The notes beneath the pieces were generated by a model, which made no database searches, was not told where the DNA came from, and worked only from the letters and a program-made list of their open reading frames with translations. Shown piece after piece: positions 54,751-64,000 of a stretch of 64,000 bases of DNA. The translations under genes were made by a program, and so were the position numbers. Every line of letters starts with the position of its first letter. Position 1 is the stretch's first letter. Origin of the DNA: Lingula anatina (Eukaryota; Brachiopoda; Lingulata; Lingulida; Lingulidae); assembly GCF_001039355.2 (NCBI RefSeq), contig NW_019774391.1, positions 446,340-510,339 on the forward strand, written 5' to 3'.

Positions 54751-55173
54751 AAAAATGAAATATCTATCTTGAATATAAGAATGTTTTATTAAAGGTACAT
54801 CATTTTGGATTGGGTGAAAGCAGAAAGTAAACCTTTCTGTTGTCATTTATAATTTTCCAGTGTTTCTGATTATTTGATTACCAGTAAAATCACTTTCATC
54901 TTAAGTTCTAAACTTAAGAATATAAAATTTTATTACCATATTTATTTTACCTGTTTTAGTCAAGTGAACAATTTAAATGCATGTGCATTCCATCCACTTA
55001 CTTTGTGCAAAATTCTTATTTAGTGCTGGAGCAGTAGTTTTACTTCTAAAAAATGATGCAACATGCAAATAATGATTATCATTAAGTAAATGTAAAGGGC
55101 TGCATTATGACAAGGATAATCCCATATACCATCTTTTTACTTCTGAACATTCAACTCCAAGATGTATACTCAC
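53453..55173. other. RAB14 3' flank and unresolved 3' end of the Kazal gene
   Basis: It should hold the RAB14 3' UTR and, on the minus strand, the missing last exon(s) of the Kazal gene. I could not find the latter. An N followed by long T and A tracts (54644-54748) looks like assembly debris. Confidence 0.5.
54644..54748. repeat. N plus poly-T/poly-A low-complexity junk
   Basis: A single N, then about 20 T, alternating A and T blocks, then about 50 A. This structure is typical of a failed consensus at a homopolymer rather than biology. Confidence 0.8.
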
Positions 55174-57344
55174 AACTGTAAGTTTTTCCATCTGTACCAC
55201 ACACACTGCTATCGCTATAGTAACAACGTCTTATGTTTTCACAACACTGGCCTTCATATAGGATTCCTATCCTGGTGTCCTGTAAACAGTTCAAGTAATC
55301 AAGGGCCTCTTTACCTGAATGGCAAGTAAAAATAACAAATATTATGACAAAATAATTGTGGTGCAAATGTGGTCGAAGAACCTGTTATAATGTATGAAAA
55401 TTACTTTATATGGAAATAATAGTTCTTTTGCACTTATTGCATCTGCATAATTTGGGTGTTTTCTTTAAATAGTTCTGAATGACTTTAAATGAAATCTCTT
55501 TTAATTAAATTACATGATTCTTATCAATAATAAAATGGGAATAAGTAAAGTAAGTTAAATTAAAATCTATTTAAACTTCATTGTGACTATTTGGGCACAG
55601 TTTTTCAACTCTCTGATGCAACCACACTTGTATATGCACATGTAGTGCACACGTGTGTGTGTGTGTGTGTGTGTGTGTTTGTGTGTGTGTGTATTCAGAG
55701 AGGGGTGTACGTAAGAGGATTCTTAGAAATTGTTTGAATGTTTGTCTTCTTACATTGGTACTGCTTCCCATTTCTACCACACACAGGTCTGGCATCAGGT
55801 GGACACTTGACCTGTTGGCACTTGCCACACTGACCTTTGTGGACAACAGTGACATTGGTGCCACGGTAACAATTCCAATACTCAAGGTTATTTTCACCTA
55901 AATTAGGAAAAGGAGTATATAAATATATACATTTTATAGCCATCTCTTTAACAACACAAGTATTTTTTTATAATGAAAAGCTATATATAAGATTGGACTT
56001 ATGCAAATACAAGTGTTCAACAAAATCCAATTGTATATGGTCATTGAACATAATAAACAGCTAGTATATAATGATGAGACTTATTCTAAAGGTGTTAAAA
56101 CAGTTTTAAAGTCAATAAAGATTGAAATTTAACTTCTAAAATAAGCTACAGGAGTTTGTGGTTGCTTCACATCAGTTAGTAAGATCATTTGCATAATTAA
56201 CATCTAGCATATGTGCATGCACATAAACATATTGCACAGGAGATAGAAGCTTACATGCATAGCTGTGGTAGTCACTGCCACAAACAAATGGATAGGGTGA
56301 GGGGCATCCTTTATACACACACTGTCTGTTGGTTGTACTTGGCTTTTGTTGTGTAGAAACTGAAGGTTTCACAGTAGTGGAAACTTTGGCTGAGGTTGTT
56401 GTAGCCTTAGACAGGACAGCAACAGTGGCAGTTGGTTTTTGGGTACTTGTTGGTTTTTTCGTGGTACTGGGGGTAGTTAATTCTGGGGTTGTCTTATAAG
56501 TGGTAGTGGTTTTAGTGGTAAGTGCTGAGCATTCCATGTCAGCAATTGCATTTATTTTTACAACAGACAGACATGATGCCACCTGCAACTCACAAAGGTT
56601 CCCTAAAATATCAGAATTTCAAATGAAAATGCCAATCTTGTACCTAAGGCAAAGGACAATGATCTTCTGAACCCAAATAATTTAATGGCTGAAGGCCTAA
56701 TTTCATAATATGCATTTTAAGAAATCATTTATTGGATCAATTGGATAAAAAGTAACAATTTTCCACAACTTTATATTATTTGTGGTACTGACAATAAGTC
56801 CTTCCATCAGAGCCACACACGGGAGTGTATTCCTCTGGACAGGGACTGTTACAATCAGCAGGTAGCTCACTCTGGACAGCAACTACGAACAGTCATAATT
56901 TAATAATCATTATAAATGAAAGTCACATTAAAGGTATGGCTACATCTAAATTGTTAAGAAAATTGTCTGCCACTGAGAACTGCTCTGGAACAATGAAAAC
57001 AAATGTTCACAGTTATCACAGCAGGAGAATCTTTGAAATGTCTCATTTTAATTTTTAGCAAAGCAAACTTTAACTCATGAAAGCAACATATTCCACTAAA
57101 CATAGAAATTTCATAAATGAAAATAAATGTATTCATGCACAAGTTGCAGGTACCACTAATATACACCAAAAATAAAACACATGACTGCATGAAATATGTC
57201 AATCTAAATCTAAATCTAAAAAGTTAACAATAAACATTCCTAGAGAATGCAGATGTAAAATTAGATTTGAAAAGAAACAAATACTTGACAGTTACCTGCA
57301 AAAGACAGAAGGACTAAAACAGTAGCCATTTTCTTCTCTAGCAT
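55174..57344 (-). CDS. multi-Kazal serine protease inhibitor with Thr-rich linker, 3' end missing
   Basis: Minus-strand exons 57296-57344, 56793-56882, 56255-56602, 55754-55897 and 55174-55314 join in phase 1 at every junction. A signal peptide (MATVLVLLSFAG) is followed by Kazal 1 with six cysteines (DCNSPCPEEYTPVCGSDGRT through ADMEC) and a Thr/Ser/Lys/Pro mucin-like linker of about 60 residues. Kazal 2 (CVYKGCPSPYPFVCGSD, then WNC, GQC) and Kazal 3 (KCQQVKCPPDARPVCGRNG, then LNC, GQC) follow, and then the first half of Kazal 4 (CYYSDSSVCGTDGKTYS) ending at donor T|GTGAGT. Kazal proteins block serine proteases; secreted multi-domain forms serve in defence or mucus. At least one more exon is needed, but I could not find it. 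Confidence 0.85.
55653..55693. repeat. (GT)n microsatellite
   Basis: About 20 GT units interrupted once, in the intron after Kazal exon 4. Confidence 0.9.
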
Positions 57345-57996
57345 CACGGAGGATTTGGCTTGAGTGAACACTACCTCAACACAGTTATACCAGTGAGATC
57401 TTATCAAGATGTTGTTTGAAGAGGATTTGTCATTCAAACAACCTTGTGCAACTCAGTTATTTTGGTAGATGTTTCAAAGTCGTTCAATAGATATAACCCT
57501 CCTTAGTCCTAGGACTACAGGTGTTTTTATATATTTTTTTATCTATTTTTTATTTTTTTGACACACAGTCTTTAGGTTTAGCACAGGATCATACTCATTG
57601 TCATAAGAAAGCCCATCAGATCATCTGACATATCAAAGGACTTAAATACCTGGTAAATACATGCTTGTATCTGGGCATGGAAACCTCATTCTCCCTGATT
57701 GAACCATTTATATGACATAGCCAAAACGCAAAACAGTTTTAAAGAAAAGGCGAAATGTTCTAAATAGATTATAAAAAAAAAAAACACTTATGTACTGTAT
57801 TCACATACAAGTATTTATTAAAAGAACATGGGCATGCTTGTTTGATAAGTTATAATCTCTGGAGGTTGTACATGATAATTCCACATTGCGTTTGTTGAGG
57901 TTTCAATGACTGCATGGGGATGTGTGCAAACAGCATTTTCTCCTGCTGTTTCATAATTATGTGCCTGTTACTTTATCTGACCAGTTGTGTCTTAAG
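57345..57996. other. 5' flank of the Kazal gene
   Basis: No gene was seen. It is the presumed promoter of the Kazal gene on the minus strand. Confidence 0.4.
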
Positions 57997-58161
57997 AGAC
58001 CATTCCCACAGATATTTAGTCTCACTAGATTGCTGTCAGCTTAATCGGCTTAAATGTCTGTCCCGCCTACTAAAAGCTGTAAGGGGGTATAATTAACTTT
58101 TGTGTGTGCTTGTCTCCCGGAAGCTGACAGCATTTTAGTGTGAACCCCCAGTAGTCCGGTG
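57997..58161. mobile_element. Harbinger-like MITE, copy 1 (right end cut at N)
   Basis: Starts after TTAA with GAGACCATTCCCACAGAT and shares CCCGCCTACTAAAAGCTGTA with copies 2 and 3. It ends at the single N at 58162, so the right terminus is missing. Confidence 0.6.
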
Positions 58162-58261
58162 NTTCCACTTTACCAAAATAACACGATTCAGAGCTGGGCC
58201 TCCGAGGACGTGTGTTTTGACAGCGCCCCTTGCAGAGTTGAGAGCGGCTTTTACAGCCCAT

Positions 58262-58483
58262 TTCCATAGATTTTTAGGTCGATCTATCCCTGCGGGGAGT
58301 CTCACTAGATTACTGTCAGCTTGGCCGGCTTAAGCGTCTGTCCCGCCTACTAAAAGCTGTAAGGGGGTAATTAACTATGGTGCCCGCTCGGCTGACTGCA
58401 ATTTAGCGCGAACCCCCAAGGAGTTAGGTCGATCTAAAACTCAATTTTTAGATCGATCTAAATCTCTGGGAAAGCACCCTTAG
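58262..58483. mobile_element. Harbinger-like MITE, copy 2, nested in the palindrome
   Basis: Its ends CAGCCCATTTCCATAGATTT and AATCTCTGGGAAAGCACCC are imperfect inverted copies. It is flanked by TTA on both sides. The other palindrome arm keeps the empty site (GCGGCTTTTAGAGTGTG on the left-arm strand), which proves insertion with a TTA duplication. A 3-bp TWA duplication fits the PIF/Harbinger superfamily. Confidence 0.75.
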
Positions 58484-58578
58484 AGTGTGATAGGCTTCTC
58501 GCCTTTATTATGAGGAAAGATCGTTTCTGATAAGTAGGTAGATAGGTGTCTCGTCTACCTAGTATGAGATTTATAGAT

Positions 58579-58585
<7 letters not shown>

Positions 58586-58613
<28 letters not shown>
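58586..58613. repeat. (AT)n microsatellite in palindrome arm
   Basis: About 14 AT units in the left arm; the right arm has a shorter tract near 59036-59048. Confidence 0.85.
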
Positions 58614-58617
<4 letters not shown>

Positions 58618-58899
58618 GCCCTGAAAAGGGCTTTTCGTGATTGGTACGATAGAGGCGTCTCGCCTGTTGAGGGAAGGGGGAGGGTGGACTGGTTGCAGAA
58701 ATAGCTTTTCGGTCAACAAGTGGCTTTCATCAGCTGCAGAGTCCGGGATAAAAAAAAAAAAAACATTTAGGGACGGAGGCGGTCAGCAAAGGTGTCTCCG
58801 TTCAGTCTAAGATGCTTTATCCTGTTGAGGAGTTCTCCTCCACAACAAATGGGATACCAGCTGGACGGTATGAATGGCTCAAGAGTCGGTGGTCGACTC

Positions 58900-58975
58900 G
58901 CGATGGCTCAGTTGGTAGAGCGGAGAATTGTAGATGGAAAATATTGCTATCTGCAACCAGTCCACCCTCACCCTT
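58900..58975 (+). repeat. tRNA-like A-box segment (possible truncated SINE)
   Basis: CGATGGCTCAGTTGGTAGAG at the palindrome centre matches a tRNA D-arm/A-box, but no acceptor stem pairing or B box follows. It is probably a SINE head fragment, not a working tRNA. Confidence 0.35.
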
Positions 58976-59334
58976 CCCTCAACAGGCGACACGCCTCTAT
59001 CGTACCAATCACGGAATGCCCTTTTCAGGGCACCCTATATATATATATCGGTATCTATAAATCTCATACTAAGTAGACGAGACACCTTCCTACCTACCTA
59101 TCAGAAACGATCTTTCCTCATAATAAAGGCGAGAAGCCTATCACACTCTAAAAGCCGCTCTCAACTCAGCAAGGGTCGCTGTCAAAACACACGTCTTCGG
59201 AGGCACAGCTCTGAATCGTGTTATTTTGGTAAAGTGGAATCTAACTAGGGCATGAGCCGACCACCCCCAACACTAAGAGAAAATCTCCTGCAAAGTTGGA
59301 TCGATCCAGATAAAACGATAAGTTTAGTACTTAC

Positions 59335-59413
59335 GAGCATCGCCGACTGCACAAAGTTTCGCCATCATCAAAACAACACAAACGAGCATGGTACGTGTAC
59401 TTGTGATCTTCAT
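59335..59413 (-). CDS. signal-peptide first exon, possible alternative start of the Kazal gene
   Basis: From the ATG at 59413 it reads MKITSTRTMLVCVVLMMAKL, then CAVGDA, a clear signal peptide, and meets donor GCTC|GTAAGT in phase 1. That is the phase needed by the Kazal exon at 56882, which lies about 2.5 kb downstream on the same strand. It could be an alternative first exon of that gene or the start of an unseen gene. Confidence 0.5.
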
Positions 59414-59668
59414 CTTCAGACGATAGTTCTACCGCTGATGAATTAATTTCTGGAAAATTGCAGGTCTGTTGGATGTCAGATCGAGTCTGTTGGTCTGATG
59501 AAACGTTTGGCGGACTGCACCTTTAAATGAGAATTCTCAGTGTCGGCTGTGACTGCTTTACATGAATTATCCAATCATATTCTTTGGCAGAAAACTCCCT
59601 ATTTGTCCAATAAATCGATGCACAGCTACGTTTTTTGGACGTCATTGATTTTCATAATGGTCTAAGAC

Positions 59669-59892
59669 CCCATTCCCATAGATTTTAGATCGATCTATCC
59701 CTGTGGGGAGTCTCACTAGATTACTGTCAGCTTAGCCGGCTTAAGCGTCTGTTCCGCCTACTAAAAGCTGTAAGGGGGGAATTAACTATGGTGCGCGCTC
59801 GGCTGACTGCAATTTAGCGTGAACCCCCAGGGAGTTAGTTCGATCTAAATCTAAATCTCTGGATCGATCTAAATCTCTGAGAATGCACCCTA
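59669..59892. mobile_element. Harbinger-like MITE, copy 3
   Basis: Complete copy: the left end GACCCCATTCCCATAGATTT and right end AATCTCTGAGAATGCACCC are inverted, with GATCGATCTA inside each end. TAA flanks both sides, again a TWA duplication. Confidence 0.75.
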
Positions 59893-60759
59893 AAACATTA
59901 AATCTCAACTCTCTTTAGTATATTTCTGTTTTTCATATTAGTTACACTGATAGACGCGCTTTCCTACTATCTGTTAGGCCAAAACTAGGTATATGTAAAA
60001 CATTTTCATATCATCTAACTGACGACAGTTGCTTTAACAGATGAAAGTTGCTACTGAATTTGATTGGGCAATCTTGCAACAAGCATAATCTGCATATACA
60101 CCATCAGAGGAGTGGGATGGAGCTAGAGTCTCAAGTATCTCATGGTGGTCACGTTGAAATATCGTCAGTAGTTTGATAATCCATCAGTATCAATCGGTCA
60201 ATTAGTAAAAAAACTTTCAGTTTCATTATATTGTCCAACAAAATCAAATTGCCTCCCAGGGTCCCTGTCGTGAATATTCCCTTCGACACTGCTGTATAGA
60301 AAGTAACATTATTCGTATGCAGGTAATGATGTCGAAACTCGTGTTGATCTTTTCACTTTTGCTACACTCTGTCATATTATGATTCAGAATTTGAAGTAAA
60401 CCTCATGGCATTTAGTGAAGAGAATGATGAGATACAGGTAAGAACGTGTTGGGATATGCAGAATATTACTGATATCCTTTCAAGGCCTGCACGGCGATCA
60501 CTAAATTTTGGGAACTGTCCCGAGTCGGTAGTGCTCAGCTTTGATCGCTTAAGCAATTCACATGAAGCCATAAGCTCTCTGTCATGCAGATGAAAAATTC
60601 CTCAAACCTTACCTAGCAAGAGTGATGTGAGACCGGTGCTACATTTCAGCGATTGTCACTGGTGACAAGACCTTTGAGAGTTCTGTTAACAGTTAGCATT
60701 CTAGTGGGTCGGCCATATTTGATCTCTGCTGAGATCACTTGGTCACCTCTTTGCATATA

Positions 60760-61640
60760 CTGGGTTGGAAAAATTGTCAGCATTTCTGAAGCATTTCTCA
60801 CAGAAAGATCACTCTGACGATGAGACTGGCACTGCAACGCTATTCTTCTCTTTCACCCCCCCTCCTCCCAGAACAAGTGAAACTGAGGTGAATGTGACTG
60901 ATACGGAGATCAGATCAATAATTGCTAGCTTGGATAGCTCAAAGGCAAGTGTTCCAGACTCTGTAACGATTACAATGCTCAAAATCAGCAGAGATATTAT
61001 TGCGAAACCATTACGTGTTCTATTGGAATACATTTTACAGAGCAGTACCTTTTCCGGATATATGGAAAACGACTTACATATGCCCGATTTATAAAAAAGG
61101 TAATAAAAGCTGCATCGAAAATTATAGGCATGTTTCACTACTAAGTGTGGTATCAAAGATTTAAGAAAAAATAATATATAAAAATATGATCAATCATGTT
61201 ATAAATAACAATTTACTGTTTAATGGACAATCTGGATTTCTCAAAGGTCATAGCATCAGCTACTGGCAATTCAAAATTTGATAAGAAGTAACCTTAGAAA
61301 AAAGGACGGGACATTAGAGAATATTTCTTGATTTGTTTGTTTCGGAAGCCTTCGACAGAGTCAAGCATAAACTGTTATTACTTAAATTGTCAGCATACGG
61401 GTTTGAAGGTAATTTATTTTCACTTTACCGTCATATCTGCAGAACAGAAAAGTGAGGGTATCTGTTAATTGCACATTATCCAAATCAACTGAAGAGGGCT
61501 ATATTAATGCCAGCGTCCCTCAAGGTAGCATCCTCGGTCCATTGCTCTTTCCCCTTTAAATTAATGACTTACCTGACAACCTCTCTTCTGATTGCTTTCT
61601 GTATGGCGATGACACATCGATTTTTTCACTCTTCTCTTCC
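60760..61640 (+). pseudogene. dead non-LTR retrotransposon reverse transcriptase
   Basis: Broken frames carry reverse-transcriptase motifs in order: a polar head with SSKASVPDSV, then IENYRHVSLLSVVSKI, NGQSGFLKGHS, FVSEAFDRVKHKLL, ASVPQGSILGPLLF, INDLPDNLSSD and YGDDTSIF (YxDD retained as YGDD). Several stops and shifts lie between. The order and the QGSILGPLLF/INDLPD wording suggest the Jockey/CR1 group. No endonuclease domain was recognised upstream. Confidence 0.75.
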
Positions 61641-62059
61641 TTCTGATATTATACGCTAATTAATCTACAATTAGTATGTGATGTTCACTCCAAGCTTCAG
61701 TCCCAAACCTTTAAGTTTGAAGTCAATAACATACGTAAACAATCCACACCAAAAACTCATCCCAAAGCTGAAACGGTGCTCTTTCACTAAACAAAATTCG
61801 AAAGATATTACAGTTCACCTTCATTTTTCTTGTATTTGTCAGTGATTACCATAGGAAGCTGGGTAGACACAGAGGTGATTTTTGAGGCAGGTCGACTTGA
61901 TAATTTACGTGTTAATTAATTTCCACACTAACTGCATCTTAAGCATATGACATAACTTTAGTCCGGTGGCTTAAGGAAAAAATCGTGACACGGCGGATAA
62001 AAGCATCAAATTTTGCATGTGGGTACCTTTTGACATTCTAAATCAAATTAGAGCCGTAG

Positions 62060-63880
62060 CCCACAGAAAAAAATTTACCGTTTGGCCAAAAAATCCAAAA
62101 TGGCCGCCAATTTATTGAATTCTTTAGAAATATGTACATACCTATGTTGATTTTTATCAAATAAATTATTTTCTCAGAGTTTTCCACACCCTTATTACCC
62201 ATTTTATTTATATATGTCAGATAGCAAACAAGTTCCCTTGGACTTTTTAAAAAATCCAAGATGGCTGTAATTTGCCATAGAAACAGCCATAGGAATACTA
62301 GTGCACAACTATTACCAGCTAGAACGATACGTTGTTCACTATCAAATTAAGTAATATGTTTGTGGTGAATAACTACGAAGTGTTCTTGGGGATTTTGGAA
62401 AATCCAAGATGGCTGCCATGTGCCACAGGAATTCTAGTATACGGGGGATTCAACTAATGGCAACTGGAAAGATTAGTTTTTCACTATCAAATTAAGCTGG
62501 TTTCTGAGTGTTTTCTACATCTTTTCTACCCACACAATATGTATGTGGTAAGTAACTAACAGTATTCTTGGGCATTTTGAGAAAATCCAAGATGGCCGTC
62601 ATACATGTATGTAATAGGAATACTTCTAGTATTACAAAGGGTTGGAAGCTAATTCACTATCAAATTCAGTTTATTTTTTTAGTGTTTTACACATTATTAT
62701 TACACTGTGATACATATCTAGCAGGTAATAAATGTGCATATTTGATCATTTTGAGAAAACCCAAGATGGCCGTCACTGGCCATAGAAATACTACTGGAAT
62801 TACAACTGCACATCCATGGCTTTTCATCTACTACCATGGTGAATTTATATTTGCTTATCAAGTTTTGCCCATCCTTATTAGTCCTATGATATATTTTTCT
62901 GGTGGGTAAATAGTGTGTATCCTTGGATATTCTGAGAAAAAGATACCTACAATTTAACATAGGAATACTAATGGGTGGGTTTCAATTGCTGCCAGAGAGG
63001 CATATGGTTAATTATACAATTACATTTCCATGGGTTTGTTTTAAAAATAATTTATGTTTTTCATTCCATTTATTATTACCACTATGATGTATACCTGGTC
63101 TGTAGCATGTGTGTATCTTTGGGTATTCTGAAAAAATTCAAGATGTCTGCCTTTTGTCATTAGAATATTCGAACACATAATCAAATAATGCTAGGGATAC
63201 ACTGAGTACGATTTAAATGTAGTTAACTTTGGGTCATTTTTAAATGTTTTTCATATCCTATTTATCCCTATGAAAGACTCTGTGTGTTTTGAAAGTGTAT
63301 GTATCCTTGAGTATTATTCGGAGAAAACCCAATATAGCTGCCAGTTGTCATAGGAATATATCATTCAAATGCACATAAGTGTCAATTAATAGAACAGTTC
63401 AGACATTGATTCCAACACGAAATAAAGCCGTTTGATGTTTAAACATGTTGACATCCTTATTAACCTTACTCTTTATAAATCTGGTGTTTAGCAAGTGTGC
63501 ATCTTGCTTATTTGAGAAAATTCAAGATTGCTGCAATTCACAATAGGAATAGTACAGTCAACTACTGCCAGAGAGACATTGGGTTCAATATAAAATGAAT
63601 TTTGTTTCTCGGTATTTCCAACATTCTTTTTGGACTTTTAGATATCTATCTGGTGGGTAACAAGTGTATACCCTTAAATATTTTGAAAAAATATCATGAT
63701 TACCCTCATTTGCCTTAGAAGTGCCTATAAAATCTAATGCACCAGTTTTCCTATGGGGAAAAGAAGGCCATCTTGGATTTCCCCAAAATGATAAAATATG
63801 GACATTAATTACCTAACAGATATGTATCATGGGATAATAATTCTAAAAAAAAAAAAAACAGAATAACACCTGAATTCAGC
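62060..63880. repeat. degenerate tandem repeat of about 180 bp, last unit inverted
   Basis: The phrase AAAATCCAAGATGGC and variants recur near 62090, 62251, 62398, 62584, 62757, 63133, 63322, 63510 and 63690, followed by a TGCCATAGGAATAC-like stretch. It is preceded by TATGTATCTGGTGGGTAA-like sequence. Near 63768 the same phrase appears reversed (GCCATCTTGGATTT), followed by the rest of a unit in reverse. It is probably an old satellite or multi-unit element; short open frames within it are incidental. Confidence 0.75.
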
Positions 63881-64000
63881 TTCATTTTATTTGTAAGCCT
63901 ATCTCTCGCAGGTATTAACTGAACCCCACCTTCTATGGCTAATGGCAGCCATTTTGTTTTGTTTTGTTTTCAAAAAGGATACACATAACATTCTCATCAC

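Larger units (their letters stand above)
58162..59240. repeat. 1.08-kb palindrome (foldback) with a MITE in its left arm
   Basis: Left arm 58163-58261 plus 58484-58710 is the reverse complement of right arm 58932-59240. Matching landmarks are TTCCACTTTACCAAAATAAC against GTTATTTTGGTAAAGTGGAA, the AT microsatellite in each arm, and GGTTGCAGA against TCTGCAACC at the inner ends. About 220 bases of unique spacer separate the arms. The left arm is interrupted by MITE copy 2. It may be a foldback transposon or an inverted duplication. Confidence 0.8.

Noticed and set aside
58900-58975. Functional tRNA at the palindrome centre
   Set aside because: Only the D-arm/A-box part is tRNA-like; there is no paired acceptor stem or T arm.
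62568-63163. Series of short frames in the last 2 kb
   Set aside because: All are produced by the degenerate 180-bp repeat.
62000-63900. CRISPR-like array
   Set aside because: Units are about 180 bp, highly degenerate and without fixed spacers, in an animal genome; it is an ordinary tandem repeat.

Overview
The window is nuclear DNA of an invertebrate animal. It has GT-AG introns, intron-rich orthologues of animal genes (Rab14, DDAH), a ficolin-like lectin, a TIR-TPR protein and many decayed transposons. The gene set fits a lophotrochozoan, most likely a mollusc, but I cannot name the species. Single Ns, a 94-base N run, homopolymer junk and near-identical duplications beside Ns show a draft assembly with some unresolved haplotype copies. 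All exon models below were built by hand from splice consensus, reading phase and protein-family fit.

Layout. 1-7.3 kb: a cluster of minus-strand genes joining a one-pass membrane anchor to a Cupin_5 (DUF985) domain. There are two possible anchor exons for one complete cupin gene, and a third anchor copy that belongs to a paralogue running off the left edge. A plus-strand fibrinogen-related gene lies between them. 9.5 kb: tRNA-Gln(UUG). 10.3-29.1 kb: DDAH (dimethylarginine dimethylaminohydrolase) on the plus strand, with an 11.8-kb first intron and three tandem alternative terminal exons. The intron holds an assembly/haplotype duplication around a THAP-domain relic. 32.6-34.0 kb: a single-exon TIR-TPR protein. 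34.6-41.2 kb, minus strand: a complete ten-exon gene for a GABA-B-like Venus-flytrap domain that ends in a GPI-type hydrophobic tail instead of a seven-helix domain. 43-46 kb: LINE and MITE relics. 48.9-53.5 kb: RAB14, complete in eight coding exons. 55.2-57.3 kb, minus strand: a multi-Kazal inhibitor whose 3' end is not found, with a possible alternative signal-peptide exon at 59.4 kb. 58-60 kb: a 1.1-kb palindrome with Harbinger-like MITEs. 60.7-61.7 kb: a dead non-LTR reverse transcriptase. 62-64 kb: a degenerate repeat of about 180 bp whose last unit is inverted.

Most notable: (1) DDAH terminal exons that carry Cys, Gly or Ser at the catalytic nucleophile position, so splicing would choose between active and apparently inactive enzyme; (2) the GPI-type solo GABA-B-like domain; (3) the membrane-tethered Cupin_5 protein with interchangeable anchor exons. 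Exon duplication recurs: decayed copies of one DDAH exon and one Venus-flytrap exon are also present. Several genes (lectin, TIR-TPR, Kazal) belong to families used in invertebrate immunity, but nothing shows that the genes act together.
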